From Eubacteriaceae bacterium (GTDB lineage Bacteria; Bacillota; Clostridia; Lachnospirales; Lachnospiraceae), in contig CABIYF010000016.1 in the NCBI GenBank assembly GCA_902362875.1, positions 1-64,000 of the forward strand: a DNA stretch of 64,000 nt, written 5' to 3'. Shown in pieces: positions 1 through 9,024 of the stretch (the first letter of the stretch is position 1; every line of letters starts with the position of its first letter). A model generated the notes under the pieces. The model saw only the letters and a program-made list of their open reading frames with translations. It had not been told where the DNA came from and did no database searches. A program made the position numbers and the translations under genes.

Positions 1-39
1 ATTCACTTGATAGATGAAAAGGAAAATCAATAAAAACAT

Positions 40-85
40 AGCGACTATGCGACTTTTAGTCGCTAACACGACGAAGTCGTGAATA
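40..85. repeat. Two small hairpins at the window start
   Basis: GCGACT...AGTCGC (about 50-64) and CACGAC-GAA-GTCGTG (about 67-81) are adjacent inverted repeats. The following AT-rich stretch, read on the minus strand, contains TTTATTTTTAAGCCTTA, which differs by one inserted base from TTTATTTTTAGCCTTA in the 108-bp repeats after guaA. This may be a divergent member of one intergenic repeat family, or the terminator of a gene left of the window. Confidence 0.35.
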
Positions 86-118
86 ATTAAGGCTTAAAAA
101 TAAATCAAAAAATTATTT

Positions 119-338
119 TGATTAATTCGAATTACTAATCATAATGTTTTACTGATTACTAATATTATACATTTGATTAATAGGAAAAACAAGAGAACAC
201 GTTGTTTGAGAAAAATTATCTTGTTTTTGTAAAAAAACAGGCGTATTAATCAAACTAAATGATTAATAAGAAAATGCTAAAAACCGCGTAAAATGGGCGT
301 TTTGAGCGTTTGACAGGCTGAAAATATTGTGGTTAGAT
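119..338 (+). promoter_or_regulatory. Upstream control region of the glycerol-3-phosphate operon
   Basis: The 385 bases before the first gene hold no credible reading frame. The octamer TGATTAAT or its complement recurs at 119-126, 134-141 (7/8), 153-160 (7/8), 174-181, 245-252 and 260-267. Two pairs (119/134 and 245/260) form inverted repeats, each with a 7-nt spacer, as expected of operators for a dimeric regulator. A possible promoter is TTGACA at 310-315, 17 nt, then a weak TTAGAT at 333-338. A second inverted pair, AAAAACAAG/CTTGTTTTT, lies near 185-229. Which protein would bind is unknown. Confidence 0.4.
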
Positions 339-385
339 AGAGTCAGAAAGCAACAAACGCAAGTGAAAAACAGGAGGGAATAACA

Positions 386-1825
386 GTGTATGATGTAGCA
401 ATTATCGGTGCAGGAATTACAGGCTGCTCTATCGCATACGAACTTGGAAAATATAATGTGAAAGCTGTAATCATTGAAAAGGAAAATGATGTTTCTGTAG
501 GAACAACAAAAGCAAACAGCGCGATCATCCATGGAGGATATGATCCAAAGCCTGGAACAAAAATGGCAGAGTACAATGTGAAAGGAAATATCCACACAAA
601 AGAATTATGTGAGAAACTGGATGTACCTTATAAACAGATTGGAGCATTGGTAGTTGCATTCAGTGAAGAAGAAAAGAAAACACTGGAAGAATTAAAACAG
701 CGAGGCATTACAAACGGAGTTCCAGATATGGAAATCTGGGACAGAGAAAAACTTCTAAAAGAAGAACCAAACATTTCAGAGAAAGCCGTTGCTGCTTTAA
801 GTTCTCCAAATGTAGGAATCGTAAGTCCATGGGAATTAGCACTGGCACTTGCAGAAACAGCCGTATTAAATGGAGTTGAAGTAAAACTTAATACAGAAGT
901 TTCAGGAATCAAAAAAGAAAATGATACATATAAGATTGAAACAAACAACGGAGTGATCGAAGCAAAATACATTTGCAACGCAGCAGGTGTTTTCGCAGAT
1001 AAAGTCAATGAGATGTGCAATGAAAAGACATTTGAGATCACACCAAACAAAGGAGAGTATTACCTGATGGATAAGAGCCAGGGAAATCTGGTCAATCACG
1101 TAATCTTCCAATGTCCAAATGAAAAAGGAAAAGGAGTTTTAGTTGCTCCAACTGTTCATGGTAACCTGATCGTTGGTCCTGATTCACAGCCAAGTGCAGG
1201 GGATGATGTTTCTACAACAAAACAGGGACTTGATTTTGTAAGAAACACAGCATTAAAATCCGTACCTGGAATTAATTTCAGAGAATCTATCAGAAACTTC
1301 GCAGGAGTCAGAGCAAGAACAACAGATCATGACTTCCAGATTTACGAAGACAAGAATAACAAAGGATTTATCAATATCGCAGGAATGCAGTCCCCAGGAT
1401 TATCATCTGCATGTGCCATCGCACCAGATATCTTAAAGATGCTTGAAAAATCAGGACTTACATTAGAAGCAAAAGAAGAAATTGTGGATGAAAGACATAT
1501 TGACCGCTTCAAACATTTAAGTCATGAAGACAGAGCAAAATTAGTAGAGAAGAATCCAGCATTTGGAAAGATCATCTGCCGTTGTGAAACGATCACAGAA
1601 GGTGAGATCATTAACGCAGTACATGGTCCGATTCCAGCAACATCCATTGATGCAGTCAAGAGAAGATGCAATGCAGGTATGGGAAGATGTCAGGGTGGTT
1701 TCTGTGGACCAAGAGTTCAGGAGATCATTGCAAGAGAGTTAAATAAACCATTAGCAGATATTCCACAGGATCGTTTGGGAACAAACATTATCACAGGAGA
1801 AACAAAAGATGGAGGTGCCAAATAA
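386..1825 (+). CDS. GlpA-like FAD-dependent glycerol-3-phosphate dehydrogenase subunit
   Basis: This 479-residue flavoprotein most likely oxidises glycerol-3-phosphate to dihydroxyacetone phosphate at the cytoplasmic face. An N-terminal FAD Rossmann motif (IIGAGITGCS, residues 6-15) opens a DAO-type domain. The C-terminal part from about residue 395 is a BFD-like [2Fe-2S] domain with cysteines in CRCE and in CNAGMGRCQGGFC. The start is a GTG at 386, chosen because GGAGGG sits 8 nt upstream. Its stop overlaps the next start by 1 nt (TAATG), indicating tight coupling. The trio with a second flavoprotein and a DUF1667 protein, followed by glpK, is a familiar Firmicutes glycerol-3-phosphate oxidation operon. 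The electron acceptor is not evident from sequence. Confidence 0.88.
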   Translation: MYDVAIIGAGITGCSIAYELGKYNVKAVIIEKENDVSVGTTKANSAIIHGGYDPKPGTKMAEYNVKGNIHTKELCEKLDVPYKQIGALVVAFSEEEKKTLEELKQRGITNGVPDMEIWDREKLLKEEPNISEKAVAALSSPNVGIVSPWELALALAETAVLNGVEVKLNTEVSGIKKENDTYKIETNNGVIEAKYICNAAGVFADKVNEMCNEKTFEITPNKGEYYLMDKSQGNLVNHVIFQCPNEKGKGVLVAPTVHGNLIVGPDSQPSAGDDVSTTKQGLDFVRNTALKSVPGINFRESIRNFAGVRARTTDHDFQIYEDKNNKGFINIAGMQSPGLSSACAIAPDILKMLEKSGLTLEAKEEIVDERHIDRFKHLSHEDRAKLVEKNPAFGKIICRCETITEGEIINAVHGPIPATSIDAVKRRCNAGMGRCQGGFCGPRVQEIIARELNKPLADIPQDRLGTNIITGETKDGGAK

Positions 1826-3090
1826 TGAAGTATGATGTAATCGTTGTAGGCGGAGGACCAGCAGGTCTGGCAGCAGCAGTGGAAGCAAATAAAAATGGTG
1901 CCGAGAAAGTTCTGGTTGTAGAACGAGATCAGGAACTTGGTGGAATCTTAAATCAGTGTATTCATAATGGATTTGGACTTCACTATTTTAAAGAGGAATT
2001 AACAGGACCTGAATATGCAGGAAAATTTATCGATATGTTAAATGAAACAAATATCGAAGTCATGCTTGATACCATGGTTCTTGATGTAGATGAAACAGAG
2101 AAATGTGTTCATGCCATGAATAAGAAAAATGGATATATGAAACTGGAAGGGAAATCCATTATCTTAAACATGGGATGCCGTGAAAGAACAAGAGGAGCCA
2201 TTGCCATCCCTGGTGATCGTCCAGCCGGAGTATTTACAGCAGGTGCGGCACAGAGATATGTGAATATCGAAGGATATATGGTAGGTAAGAGAGTACTGAT
2301 CTTAGGATCAGGAGATATCGGACTGATCATGGCAAGACGTATGAGCTTAGAGGGTGCAAAAGTTGTTGGATGCGTAGAGCTTTGTCCATATTCCAACGGA
2401 TTAAACCGTAACATTGTACAGTGCTTAAATGACTATGATATTCCACTTTATTTATCACACACGATCACAGATATTCAGGGTGATAAACGAGTAGAGAAAG
2501 TTATCGTATCCAAAGTCGATGAGAAGAATCAGCCAATCCCTGGAACAGAGATGGAATTTGATGTAGATACTGTATTATTATCTGTCGGACTGATTCCTGA
2601 AAATGAATTAACAAGATCCGCAGGAATCACAATGGACCCGGCAACAAGCGGACCAGTCGTATACGAAAACATGGAAACATCCGCAGAAGGAATCTTTGCA
2701 AGTGGAAATGTTGTTCATGTGCATGACTTAGTAGACTTCGTTACAGCAGAAAGCCAGAAAGCAGGTAAGAGTGCTGCGGAATATGTAAAAAATGGAGAAA
2801 CAAAAGATCAGACATGCATTGACATCAAAAATGGAGATGGAGTCAATGGAATCGTACCTCAGAAAGTACGTCCATCCAACGTAGATAAGAAAGTAGAAGT
2901 CATGTTCCGTGCAAGAAACGTATTTACAGATGTAGCGATCAAAGTAAAATCAAATGGTGAAGAACTTGCTTCCTTCAAGAGAGCACATATGGCACCGGGA
3001 GAGATGGAAAAGATCGCAATTCCAAAAGCATTTTTAGATAAAGTAGAAAATGGTGAGATTACAGTATCTGTAGAAAAGGTAGGTGCATAA
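1825..3090 (+). CDS. FAD/NAD(P)-dependent oxidoreductase, GlpB-like partner subunit
   Basis: A 421-residue pyridine-nucleotide-disulfide-type flavoprotein. The FAD motif VVGGGPAGLA is at residues 6-15 and a second Rossmann motif ILGSGDIGL is near 158, for NAD(P). A cysteine in LNQCIHNGFG lies where redox cysteines or flavin-contacting residues occur in this superfamily. In this conserved three-gene arrangement it probably passes electrons from the GlpA-like subunit to a soluble or quinone acceptor. The gene overlaps the upstream stop by 1 nt and ends 2 nt before the DUF1667 gene, so the three are surely one transcript. Family assignment is firm; the exact role in the complex is inferred. Confidence 0.85.
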   Translation: MKYDVIVVGGGPAGLAAAVEANKNGAEKVLVVERDQELGGILNQCIHNGFGLHYFKEELTGPEYAGKFIDMLNETNIEVMLDTMVLDVDETEKCVHAMNKKNGYMKLEGKSIILNMGCRERTRGAIAIPGDRPAGVFTAGAAQRYVNIEGYMVGKRVLILGSGDIGLIMARRMSLEGAKVVGCVELCPYSNGLNRNIVQCLNDYDIPLYLSHTITDIQGDKRVEKVIVSKVDEKNQPIPGTEMEFDVDTVLLSVGLIPENELTRSAGITMDPATSGPVVYENMETSAEGIFASGNVVHVHDLVDFVTAESQKAGKSAAEYVKNGETKDQTCIDIKNGDGVNGIVPQKVRPSNVDKKVEVMFRARNVFTDVAIKVKSNGEELASFKRAHMAPGEMEKIAIPKAFLDKVENGEITVSVEKVGA

Positions 3091-3092
3091 AG

Positions 3093-3443
3093 ATGACAGA
3101 TTTAATTTGTATCGTATGTCCAAAAGGATGTCATTTAAAAGTTGATGAAGAAAATGGATATAAAGTCACTGGAAACGGATGCCCAAGAGGAGCTGCTTAT
3201 GGAGAAAAAGAGCTGGTAAATCCAACACGAGTGATCACTTCTACAGTCAGAGTTGAGGCCAAAACTGCAAGAAGAGTTCCAGTTAAAACGGCAAGTGACA
3301 TTCCAAAAGGAAAGATCTACGATATCATGAAAGAGTTAGATAAAGTAACCCTGAAAGCTCCTGTAGCGATCGGAGATGTAGTGATCTCTGATGTACTGGG
3401 ACTTGGTGTTGATGTCGTAGCATGTAAAAAAGTAACAGAATAA
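3093..3443 (+). CDS. DUF1667 cysteine-containing protein of the Glp complex
   Basis: A 116-residue protein of the DUF1667 family, which occurs almost always beside GlpA-like and GlpB-like flavoproteins. The N terminus carries CIVCPKGC and a third cysteine motif NGCPRGAAYG, a cysteine set suited to an iron-sulfur cluster or other metal. It is therefore a likely small electron-transfer or assembly subunit of the glycerol-3-phosphate oxidising complex, perhaps analogous in role to GlpC, to which it is not similar in length. It starts 2 nt after the preceding stop. Confidence 0.85.
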   Translation: MTDLICIVCPKGCHLKVDEENGYKVTGNGCPRGAAYGEKELVNPTRVITSTVRVEAKTARRVPVKTASDIPKGKIYDIMKELDKVTLKAPVAIGDVVISDVLGLGVDVVACKKVTE

Positions 3444-3484
3444 ATATATATAATAAGAAGAAAGATATTTTAGGAGGATAAGAA

Positions 3485-4528
3485 ATGAGCGTTATTACAT
3501 TTGTTTGTGCAGGTCAGATGAACTCTGCAATCACATTCCCAGCATTTGAAAATGGACATGAGGTACGTCTGGTAGGGTCACCTTTAGACAGAGATATCAT
3601 TGATGGATTAAAGAAAGATAATTTCCATATCACATTAAAGAGAACTCTTCATGACGGAATCAAATATTATCAGATCGAAGAATTAGAAGAAGCTTTAGAA
3701 GGAGCAGATCTGATCTTAGGAGGAGTCAGCAGTTTCGGACTTGACTGGTTCTGTGATGAGATCCTTCCAGTATTGCCAGAAGATGTACCTTTATTAACAG
3801 TTACAAAAGGTATGGTAGACTTAGAAGACGGAACTTTAGTTCCTTACCCACATATCTTTGAACAGAGACAGCCAGAAGGAAAACACATCAACTTTAACGC
3901 CATCGGTGGACCATGCACAAGTTATGAATTAGCAGACCACGATGACAGCCATGTAGCTTTCTGTGGAAAAGACATGGAAACATTAAAATTCATCAAATCT
4001 TTATTAGCAACAGATTACTATCATATCAGTCTTTCTACAGACGTTGTAGGTGTTGAGTGTGCGGTAGCTATGAAGAATGCTTATGCATTAGGAGTATCTC
4101 TTGCAGTAGGTTTGGCAGAGAAAAGAGATGGAGAGATCGGAGCAGTTCATTATAACTCTCAGGCAGCACTGTTTGGACAGGGTGTCAAAGAAATGATCCA
4201 TCTGTTAGAACTGATCCATGGAGGACCAGAAAATATCATTCATGGAGCTGGTGATCTATATGTAACAGTCTTCGGTGGAAGAACTCGTAAGATTGGTACA
4301 TTATTAGGACGCGGACTGACATTTGAACAGGCAATGGAAGAGTTACAGGGTGTAACATTAGAGTCCATTGTAATCGCTACAAGAACAGCTCGTGCAGTTC
4401 GTAAACTGGCTGAAAGAGGAGTTGTATCTTTAGAAGATTTCCCATTATTAATGCATGTTGATGCGATCATCAATGAAGGTGCAGAAGTTGATATTCCTTG
4501 GGAAAAATTCACAACTGTTGTAGAATAA
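3485..4528 (+). CDS. NAD-dependent glycerol-3-phosphate dehydrogenase-like protein
   Basis: A 347-residue GpsA-family protein. The C-terminal half has the family motif GAGDLYVTVFGGRTRKIG and the catalytic lysine region VAMKNAYALG (about residue 197). It would interconvert glycerol-3-phosphate and dihydroxyacetone phosphate with NAD(P)H. The nucleotide motif is unusual: the family's GxGxxG/A appears as CAGQMNSA, lacking the last glycine. AGGAGG lies 8 nt before the ATG. It follows the DUF1667 gene by 41 nt and ends before a strong terminator, so it closes the glp operon. Being placed in a catabolic operon, it may serve glycerol-3-phosphate breakdown rather than lipid synthesis; this is inferred. 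Confidence 0.8.
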   Translation: MSVITFVCAGQMNSAITFPAFENGHEVRLVGSPLDRDIIDGLKKDNFHITLKRTLHDGIKYYQIEELEEALEGADLILGGVSSFGLDWFCDEILPVLPEDVPLLTVTKGMVDLEDGTLVPYPHIFEQRQPEGKHINFNAIGGPCTSYELADHDDSHVAFCGKDMETLKFIKSLLATDYYHISLSTDVVGVECAVAMKNAYALGVSLAVGLAEKRDGEIGAVHYNSQAALFGQGVKEMIHLLELIHGGPENIIHGAGDLYVTVFGGRTRKIGTLLGRGLTFEQAMEELQGVTLESIVIATRTARAVRKLAERGVVSLEDFPLLMHVDAIINEGAEVDIPWEKFTTVVE

Positions 4529-4565
4529 AAATAAAATAGCTTCCCTAAAACGTTCCTAGATAAAG

Positions 4566-4612
4566 AAAGGCTTTCTGATGGTTTAGTATAGCGCCATCAG
4601 AAGGTCTTTTGT
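4566..4612 (+). terminator. Intrinsic terminator after the glp operon
   Basis: A stem of about 16 pairs (4566-4581 with 4594-4609, core TTCTGATGG/CCATCAGAA, two G-U pairs) is followed by TTTT. It separates the glycerol-3-phosphate dehydrogenase operon from glpK. Confidence 0.8.
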
Positions 4613-4657
4613 CGTACTCAAAAGGAAGGTGAAAAAGTCGCAAATTAGCTCTTTTTC

Positions 4658-4666
4658 TGCTATGAT
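4658..4666 (+). promoter_or_regulatory. Extended -10 promoter for glpK
   Basis: TGC-TATGAT is an extended -10 element about 55 nt before glpK and just after the terminator. The -35 region is weak (TCGCAA-like). No cre box was recognised. Confidence 0.45.
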
Positions 4667-4700
4667 AAGAGTTAGAAATATGTAGTTTCAGACAGGGTAA

Positions 4701-6224
<1,524 letters not shown>

Positions 6225-6250
6225 AATGTCACCATAAGCACAAGAATAAA

Positions 6251-6292
6251 TGTGCTACAGCACATTGCAATATTTTTTGGATTCTGTATAAT
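6251..6292 (+). promoter_or_regulatory. Operator palindrome and promoter of the nifI-tau operon
   Basis: TGTGCT-AC-AGCACA at 6251-6264 is a perfect 6+6 inverted repeat directly abutting a promoter: -35 TTGCAA at 6265-6270, 16 nt, -10 TATAAT at 6287-6292. Near-identical palindromes lie twice upstream of the aminotransferase gene (11730-11743 and 11775-11788). The shared site is most simply the binding site of the operon's own PucR-family regulator; this is inferred. Confidence 0.7.
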
Positions 6293-6296
6293 AAGA

Positions 6297-6358
6297 GTCA
6301 AATCAAAGAGAAAAAAGATTTGACAAAGGCGTCAGCAAGTTTTGCTGGCGCCTTTTCT
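6297..6358 (+). terminator. Leader hairpin and intrinsic terminator between promoter and nifI1
   Basis: Downstream of the -10 at 6287, GTCAAATC (6297-6304) pairs perfectly with GATTTGAC (6317-6324). It is followed by a 13-14 bp stem (6325-6338 with 6342-6355, core GGCGTCAGC/GCTGGCGCC) ending in a T-rich tail. The terminator also lies after glpK, so it may simply end that transcript. Its place between a good promoter and nifI1 suggests attenuation of the operon. Confidence 0.6.
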
Positions 6359-6402
6359 ATTGCGATAAGATGCGATAGGAACAGCTGGAAGGGAGGCATA
6401 CG

Positions 6403-6729
6403 ATGTTATTACTAAGAGCGATCATTCGTCCGGAGAAAGTAAAGGAAGTGTTAGATGCACTGTTAGAAGCTGGACACTCATCCGTTACAAAGATGGAGGT
6501 TTATGGACGAGGAAAACAGAAAGGAATTCAGATCGGAGATGTATTTTACGATGAGATTCCAAAAGAAATGATCTTAATGATCATTGATGATGAAGATAAA
6601 GAGGAAGTCAAAGATATTATCATAAAAAGTGCAAGGACCGGAGAACATGGAAATTCCGGAGATGGAAGGATCTTCATCAGCCCGGTCGATCAGGCATTTA
6701 CGATCAGCAGTGAAAGTGAAGGACTCTAA
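6403..6729 (+). CDS. nifI1: PII-family nitrogen regulator, NifI1 type
   Basis: A 108-residue PII signal-transduction protein. The T-loop region MEVYGRGKQKGIQIGDVFYDEIPK and C-terminal SGDGRIFISPV match the NifI1 branch rather than GlnB/GlnK, and there is no GlnB-type uridylylation-site tyrosine context. NifI1 proteins of methanogens and clostridia pair with NifI2 and control nitrogenase in response to 2-oxoglutarate and adenylates. Here no nif genes are nearby; the gene opens an operon for a taurine-like ABC importer. GGGAGG is 6 nt before the ATG. It probably senses nitrogen status to control uptake or the downstream enzymes; the target is unknown. Confidence 0.85.
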   Translation: MLLLRAIIRPEKVKEVLDALLEAGHSSVTKMEVYGRGKQKGIQIGDVFYDEIPKEMILMIIDDEDKEEVKDIIIKSARTGEHGNSGDGRIFISPVDQAFTISSESEGL

Positions 6730-6743
6730 AGGAGGAACAAAGC

Positions 6744-7082
6744 ATGAAAGAGATTATGGCAGTGATCCGGCCGAATATGACAAATGCTACGAAAGATGCC
6801 CTTGAGGCAGCAGGATTTCCAGCCTACACTTGCACGAAAGTCCGAGGCAGAGGAAAAAAGCCATTTAATTTTGCCGGAGAGATCACAGGAAATACAAGAC
6901 ACAGGTTATTACCCAAGAGATTGATCACACTGATCGCAGCCGATGATCAGGCAGATAAGATCGTAGAAGTGATCATGAAAACAAATCATACAGGAACACC
7001 TGGAGATGGAAAGATCTTTGTAATGCCGATCTTTGAATCCTATCAGGTACGAAATGGAGAGGGTGGTGCAGATGCTTACTAG
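6744..7082 (+). CDS. nifI2: PII-family nitrogen regulator, NifI2 type
   Basis: A 112-residue PII protein of the NifI2 branch: KVRGRGKKPFNFAGEITG opens a longer T-loop, LLPKRLITLI follows, and TGTPGDGKIFVMPI is the nucleotide-binding C-loop. In known systems NifI1 and NifI2 form a hetero-oligomer, and the two genes here are adjacent (14 nt apart) in the canonical order. The next reading frame may overlap its 3' end. Together the pair forms an orphan NifI module joined to an importer of a nitrogenous compound. Confidence 0.85.
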   Translation: MKEIMAVIRPNMTNATKDALEAAGFPAYTCTKVRGRGKKPFNFAGEITGNTRHRLLPKRLITLIAADDQADKIVEVIMKTNHTGTPGDGKIFVMPIFESYQVRNGEGGADAY

Positions 7083-7125
7083 TAAGGCAGAGACATTGAA
7101 CACAAACGTGAAGCGAGGTAAGACG

Positions 7126-7905
7126 ATGAAGAAAAAGAAATTTCCGGTTGAGAAGAAAGTAACGATCGCAACCGTAGTCATTATATTAGCTGCGTGGTAT
7201 ATCGTAACAAAACTAGAAATGGTAGATACAAGTTTGTTACCAACGCCAATGGCAGTATGGAATGCATTTACAGAAATCGCAACGAACGGATATAAAGGAT
7301 TTACATTAGCCCAGCATATTGGAGCGAGTATGTATCGACTGTTAGTATCCTTCATATTAGCAGCAGTTGTCGCAGTACCACTTGGACTGATCAGTGGAAC
7401 AAGTTCAAAATTCAGAGCAGTCTTAGAACCGATCATTGAATTTTACAGACCACTGCCTCCACTGGCATATTATACATTATTAGTTTTGGTTCTTGGAATC
7501 GACAACGAATCAAAGATCGCACTGTTATTCTTAGCATGTTTTGCACCAATCTATATTCAGTGCACATCAGCAGTGTTAAGAGTCAAAAAAGATTACATCA
7601 ACAGTGCATATACATTAGGAGCAACAAAGAAACAGGTATTTATGAAAGTTATTTTTCCATCCTGTCTGCCAGATATTTTTGTCGGACTTAGAACGGCATT
7701 AGGTGTTGGCTATACAACACTGGTAGCAGCAGAGATGGTAGCAGCAAGTTCTGGTCTTGGATGGCTGGTACTCGATGCAAGTAACTATTTAAGATATGAC
7801 ATCATTTTCATGGGAATCATCATTATGAGCGCAACAGGTATTTTATTAAATGGAATTATTCTGTTTGTGGAAAATCGTGTGGTTCCATGGAAAGGAAAAG
7901 ACTGA
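7126..7905 (+). CDS. tauC: Taurine/sulfonate-type ABC transporter permease (TauC-like)
   Basis: An integral membrane permease of the SsuC/TauC/NrtB group with about six transmembrane helices. It has the EAA coupling motif in AYTLGATKKQVFMKVIFPS, which contacts the ATPase. The chosen ATG at 7126 has GAGG 7-8 nt upstream and gives 259 residues. An in-frame ATG at 7072, overlapping nifI2 and preceded by GGAGAGGG, would give 277 and is nearly as good. Gene order permease, binding protein, ATPase, with short gaps, supports a single transporter. Confidence 0.85.
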   Translation: MKKKKFPVEKKVTIATVVIILAAWYIVTKLEMVDTSLLPTPMAVWNAFTEIATNGYKGFTLAQHIGASMYRLLVSFILAAVVAVPLGLISGTSSKFRAVLEPIIEFYRPLPPLAYYTLLVLVLGIDNESKIALLFLACFAPIYIQCTSAVLRVKKDYINSAYTLGATKKQVFMKVIFPSCLPDIFVGLRTALGVGYTTLVAAEMVAASSGLGWLVLDASNYLRYDIIFMGIIIMSATGILLNGIILFVENRVVPWKGKD

Positions 7906-7935
7906 TAGGAATGACTTGGAAAGGAGATTTGTAGT

Positions 7936-8988
7936 ATGAGAAAAGGAATGTGGAAAAAGATAGCAGCATGTGCAATGGCAGTCGTTATGGCAGGAAGTGT
8001 ATTTGCAGGATGTGGAAAAAAAGACAGCAGTTCTTCAAAATCATCTTCTTCAAAAGATGTGGAAACTGTAACGATCGGTACACAGGAGATGCCGAATGAT
8101 GAAGGAATCGCCAAAGCGAAAGATTTATTAGAAAAGAATATGGGAGTCAAAGTTAAGATCGTGAAATTCTCATCTGGTAAAGATGTAAATAATGCGTTAA
8201 AAGCAAAGAGTATTGATTTTGGACTGGAAGGTTCTACATCATCTTCTTTGGCGATTGCAACAGATATTCCGATCAAAGTTATCTGGATCCATGAAGTTTT
8301 AGGAGATATCGAATCTCTGGCAGTTCGTAAAAAAGATAATATTAAGAGTATCAAGGATCTAAAAGGCAAAAAGATCGCAGTACCATTTGCAACAACATCT
8401 CATTATTGTCTGTTACGTTATTTGAGTTCTCAGGGATTATCTGAAAAAGATGTAACTTTACTTGATATGGACACTAATAGTGCATTTGCAGCTTGGAAAC
8501 GTGGCGATATTGATGCAGCATGGATCTGGCAGCCAGCACTCCAGAATGTATTAAATGAAGGAGGAGAAATCCTTGTATCAAATGGAGATGCAGCAAAAGA
8601 AGGATATATGACAGCCAACGTCGAAGTTGTCAGAGAAGATTTTGCAAAAGAGCATCCGGATCTTGTTCAGAAATATGTAAAAGCGATGATGGAAGCACAG
8701 GAATATTATAAAGATAGTAAAGATGATGCGGTAACAGCACTTGCAAAACAGCTGGGATTATCAAATTCAGATGTTACAACACAGATTGCAGGGGCAACAT
8801 GGCCATCAGCAAAAGAACAGATCAGCAGTGATTATTTTGGAACAAGTGATAAGATCGGTGCATTTGCAGAGAACTTGTTAGATACAGCAAAATTCTTAAA
8901 AGACCAGAAAAATATCACAAAAGTTCCAGCAAAATCAGCATTTGAAAAAGGAATCGCACCAGAATATATCGAAAAGGCTTTAAAATAG
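7936..8988 (+). CDS. tauA: Taurine-type substrate-binding lipoprotein (TauA-like)
   Basis: A 350-residue solute-binding protein anchored by a lipid at Cys26 (VFAGC lipobox after a basic, hydrophobic signal). A short Ser/Lys linker follows. The mature part resembles E. coli TauA as I remember it: DLKGKKIAVPFATTSHYCLL, then AAWKRGDIDAAWIWQPAL, then VVREDFAKEHPDLV. These segments define the taurine/aliphatic-sulfonate branch better than the nitrate or thiamine-precursor branches. It delivers substrate to the TauC-like permease. Taurine as ligand is inferred; related sulfonates or aminophosphonates remain possible. Confidence 0.82.
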   Translation: MRKGMWKKIAACAMAVVMAGSVFAGCGKKDSSSSKSSSSKDVETVTIGTQEMPNDEGIAKAKDLLEKNMGVKVKIVKFSSGKDVNNALKAKSIDFGLEGSTSSSLAIATDIPIKVIWIHEVLGDIESLAVRKKDNIKSIKDLKGKKIAVPFATTSHYCLLRYLSSQGLSEKDVTLLDMDTNSAFAAWKRGDIDAAWIWQPALQNVLNEGGEILVSNGDAAKEGYMTANVEVVREDFAKEHPDLVQKYVKAMMEAQEYYKDSKDDAVTALAKQLGLSNSDVTTQIAGATWPSAKEQISSDYFGTSDKIGAFAENLLDTAKFLKDQKNITKVPAKSAFEKGIAPEYIEKALK

Positions 8989-9024
8989 CCACAAGACAGG
9001 AAGACTAGAAAGCGAGGGAAAGCC

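Noticed and set aside
301..316. Possible catabolite-response (cre) element upstream of the glp operon (around GAGCGTTTGACA)
   Set aside because: Aligning the central CG with the cre consensus leaves the flanking TG and CA positions mismatched.
263..597. Minus-strand frames opposite the start of the GlpA-like gene
   Set aside because: They are shadows of the plus-strand coding sequence with low-complexity hydrophobic translation and no ribosome site.
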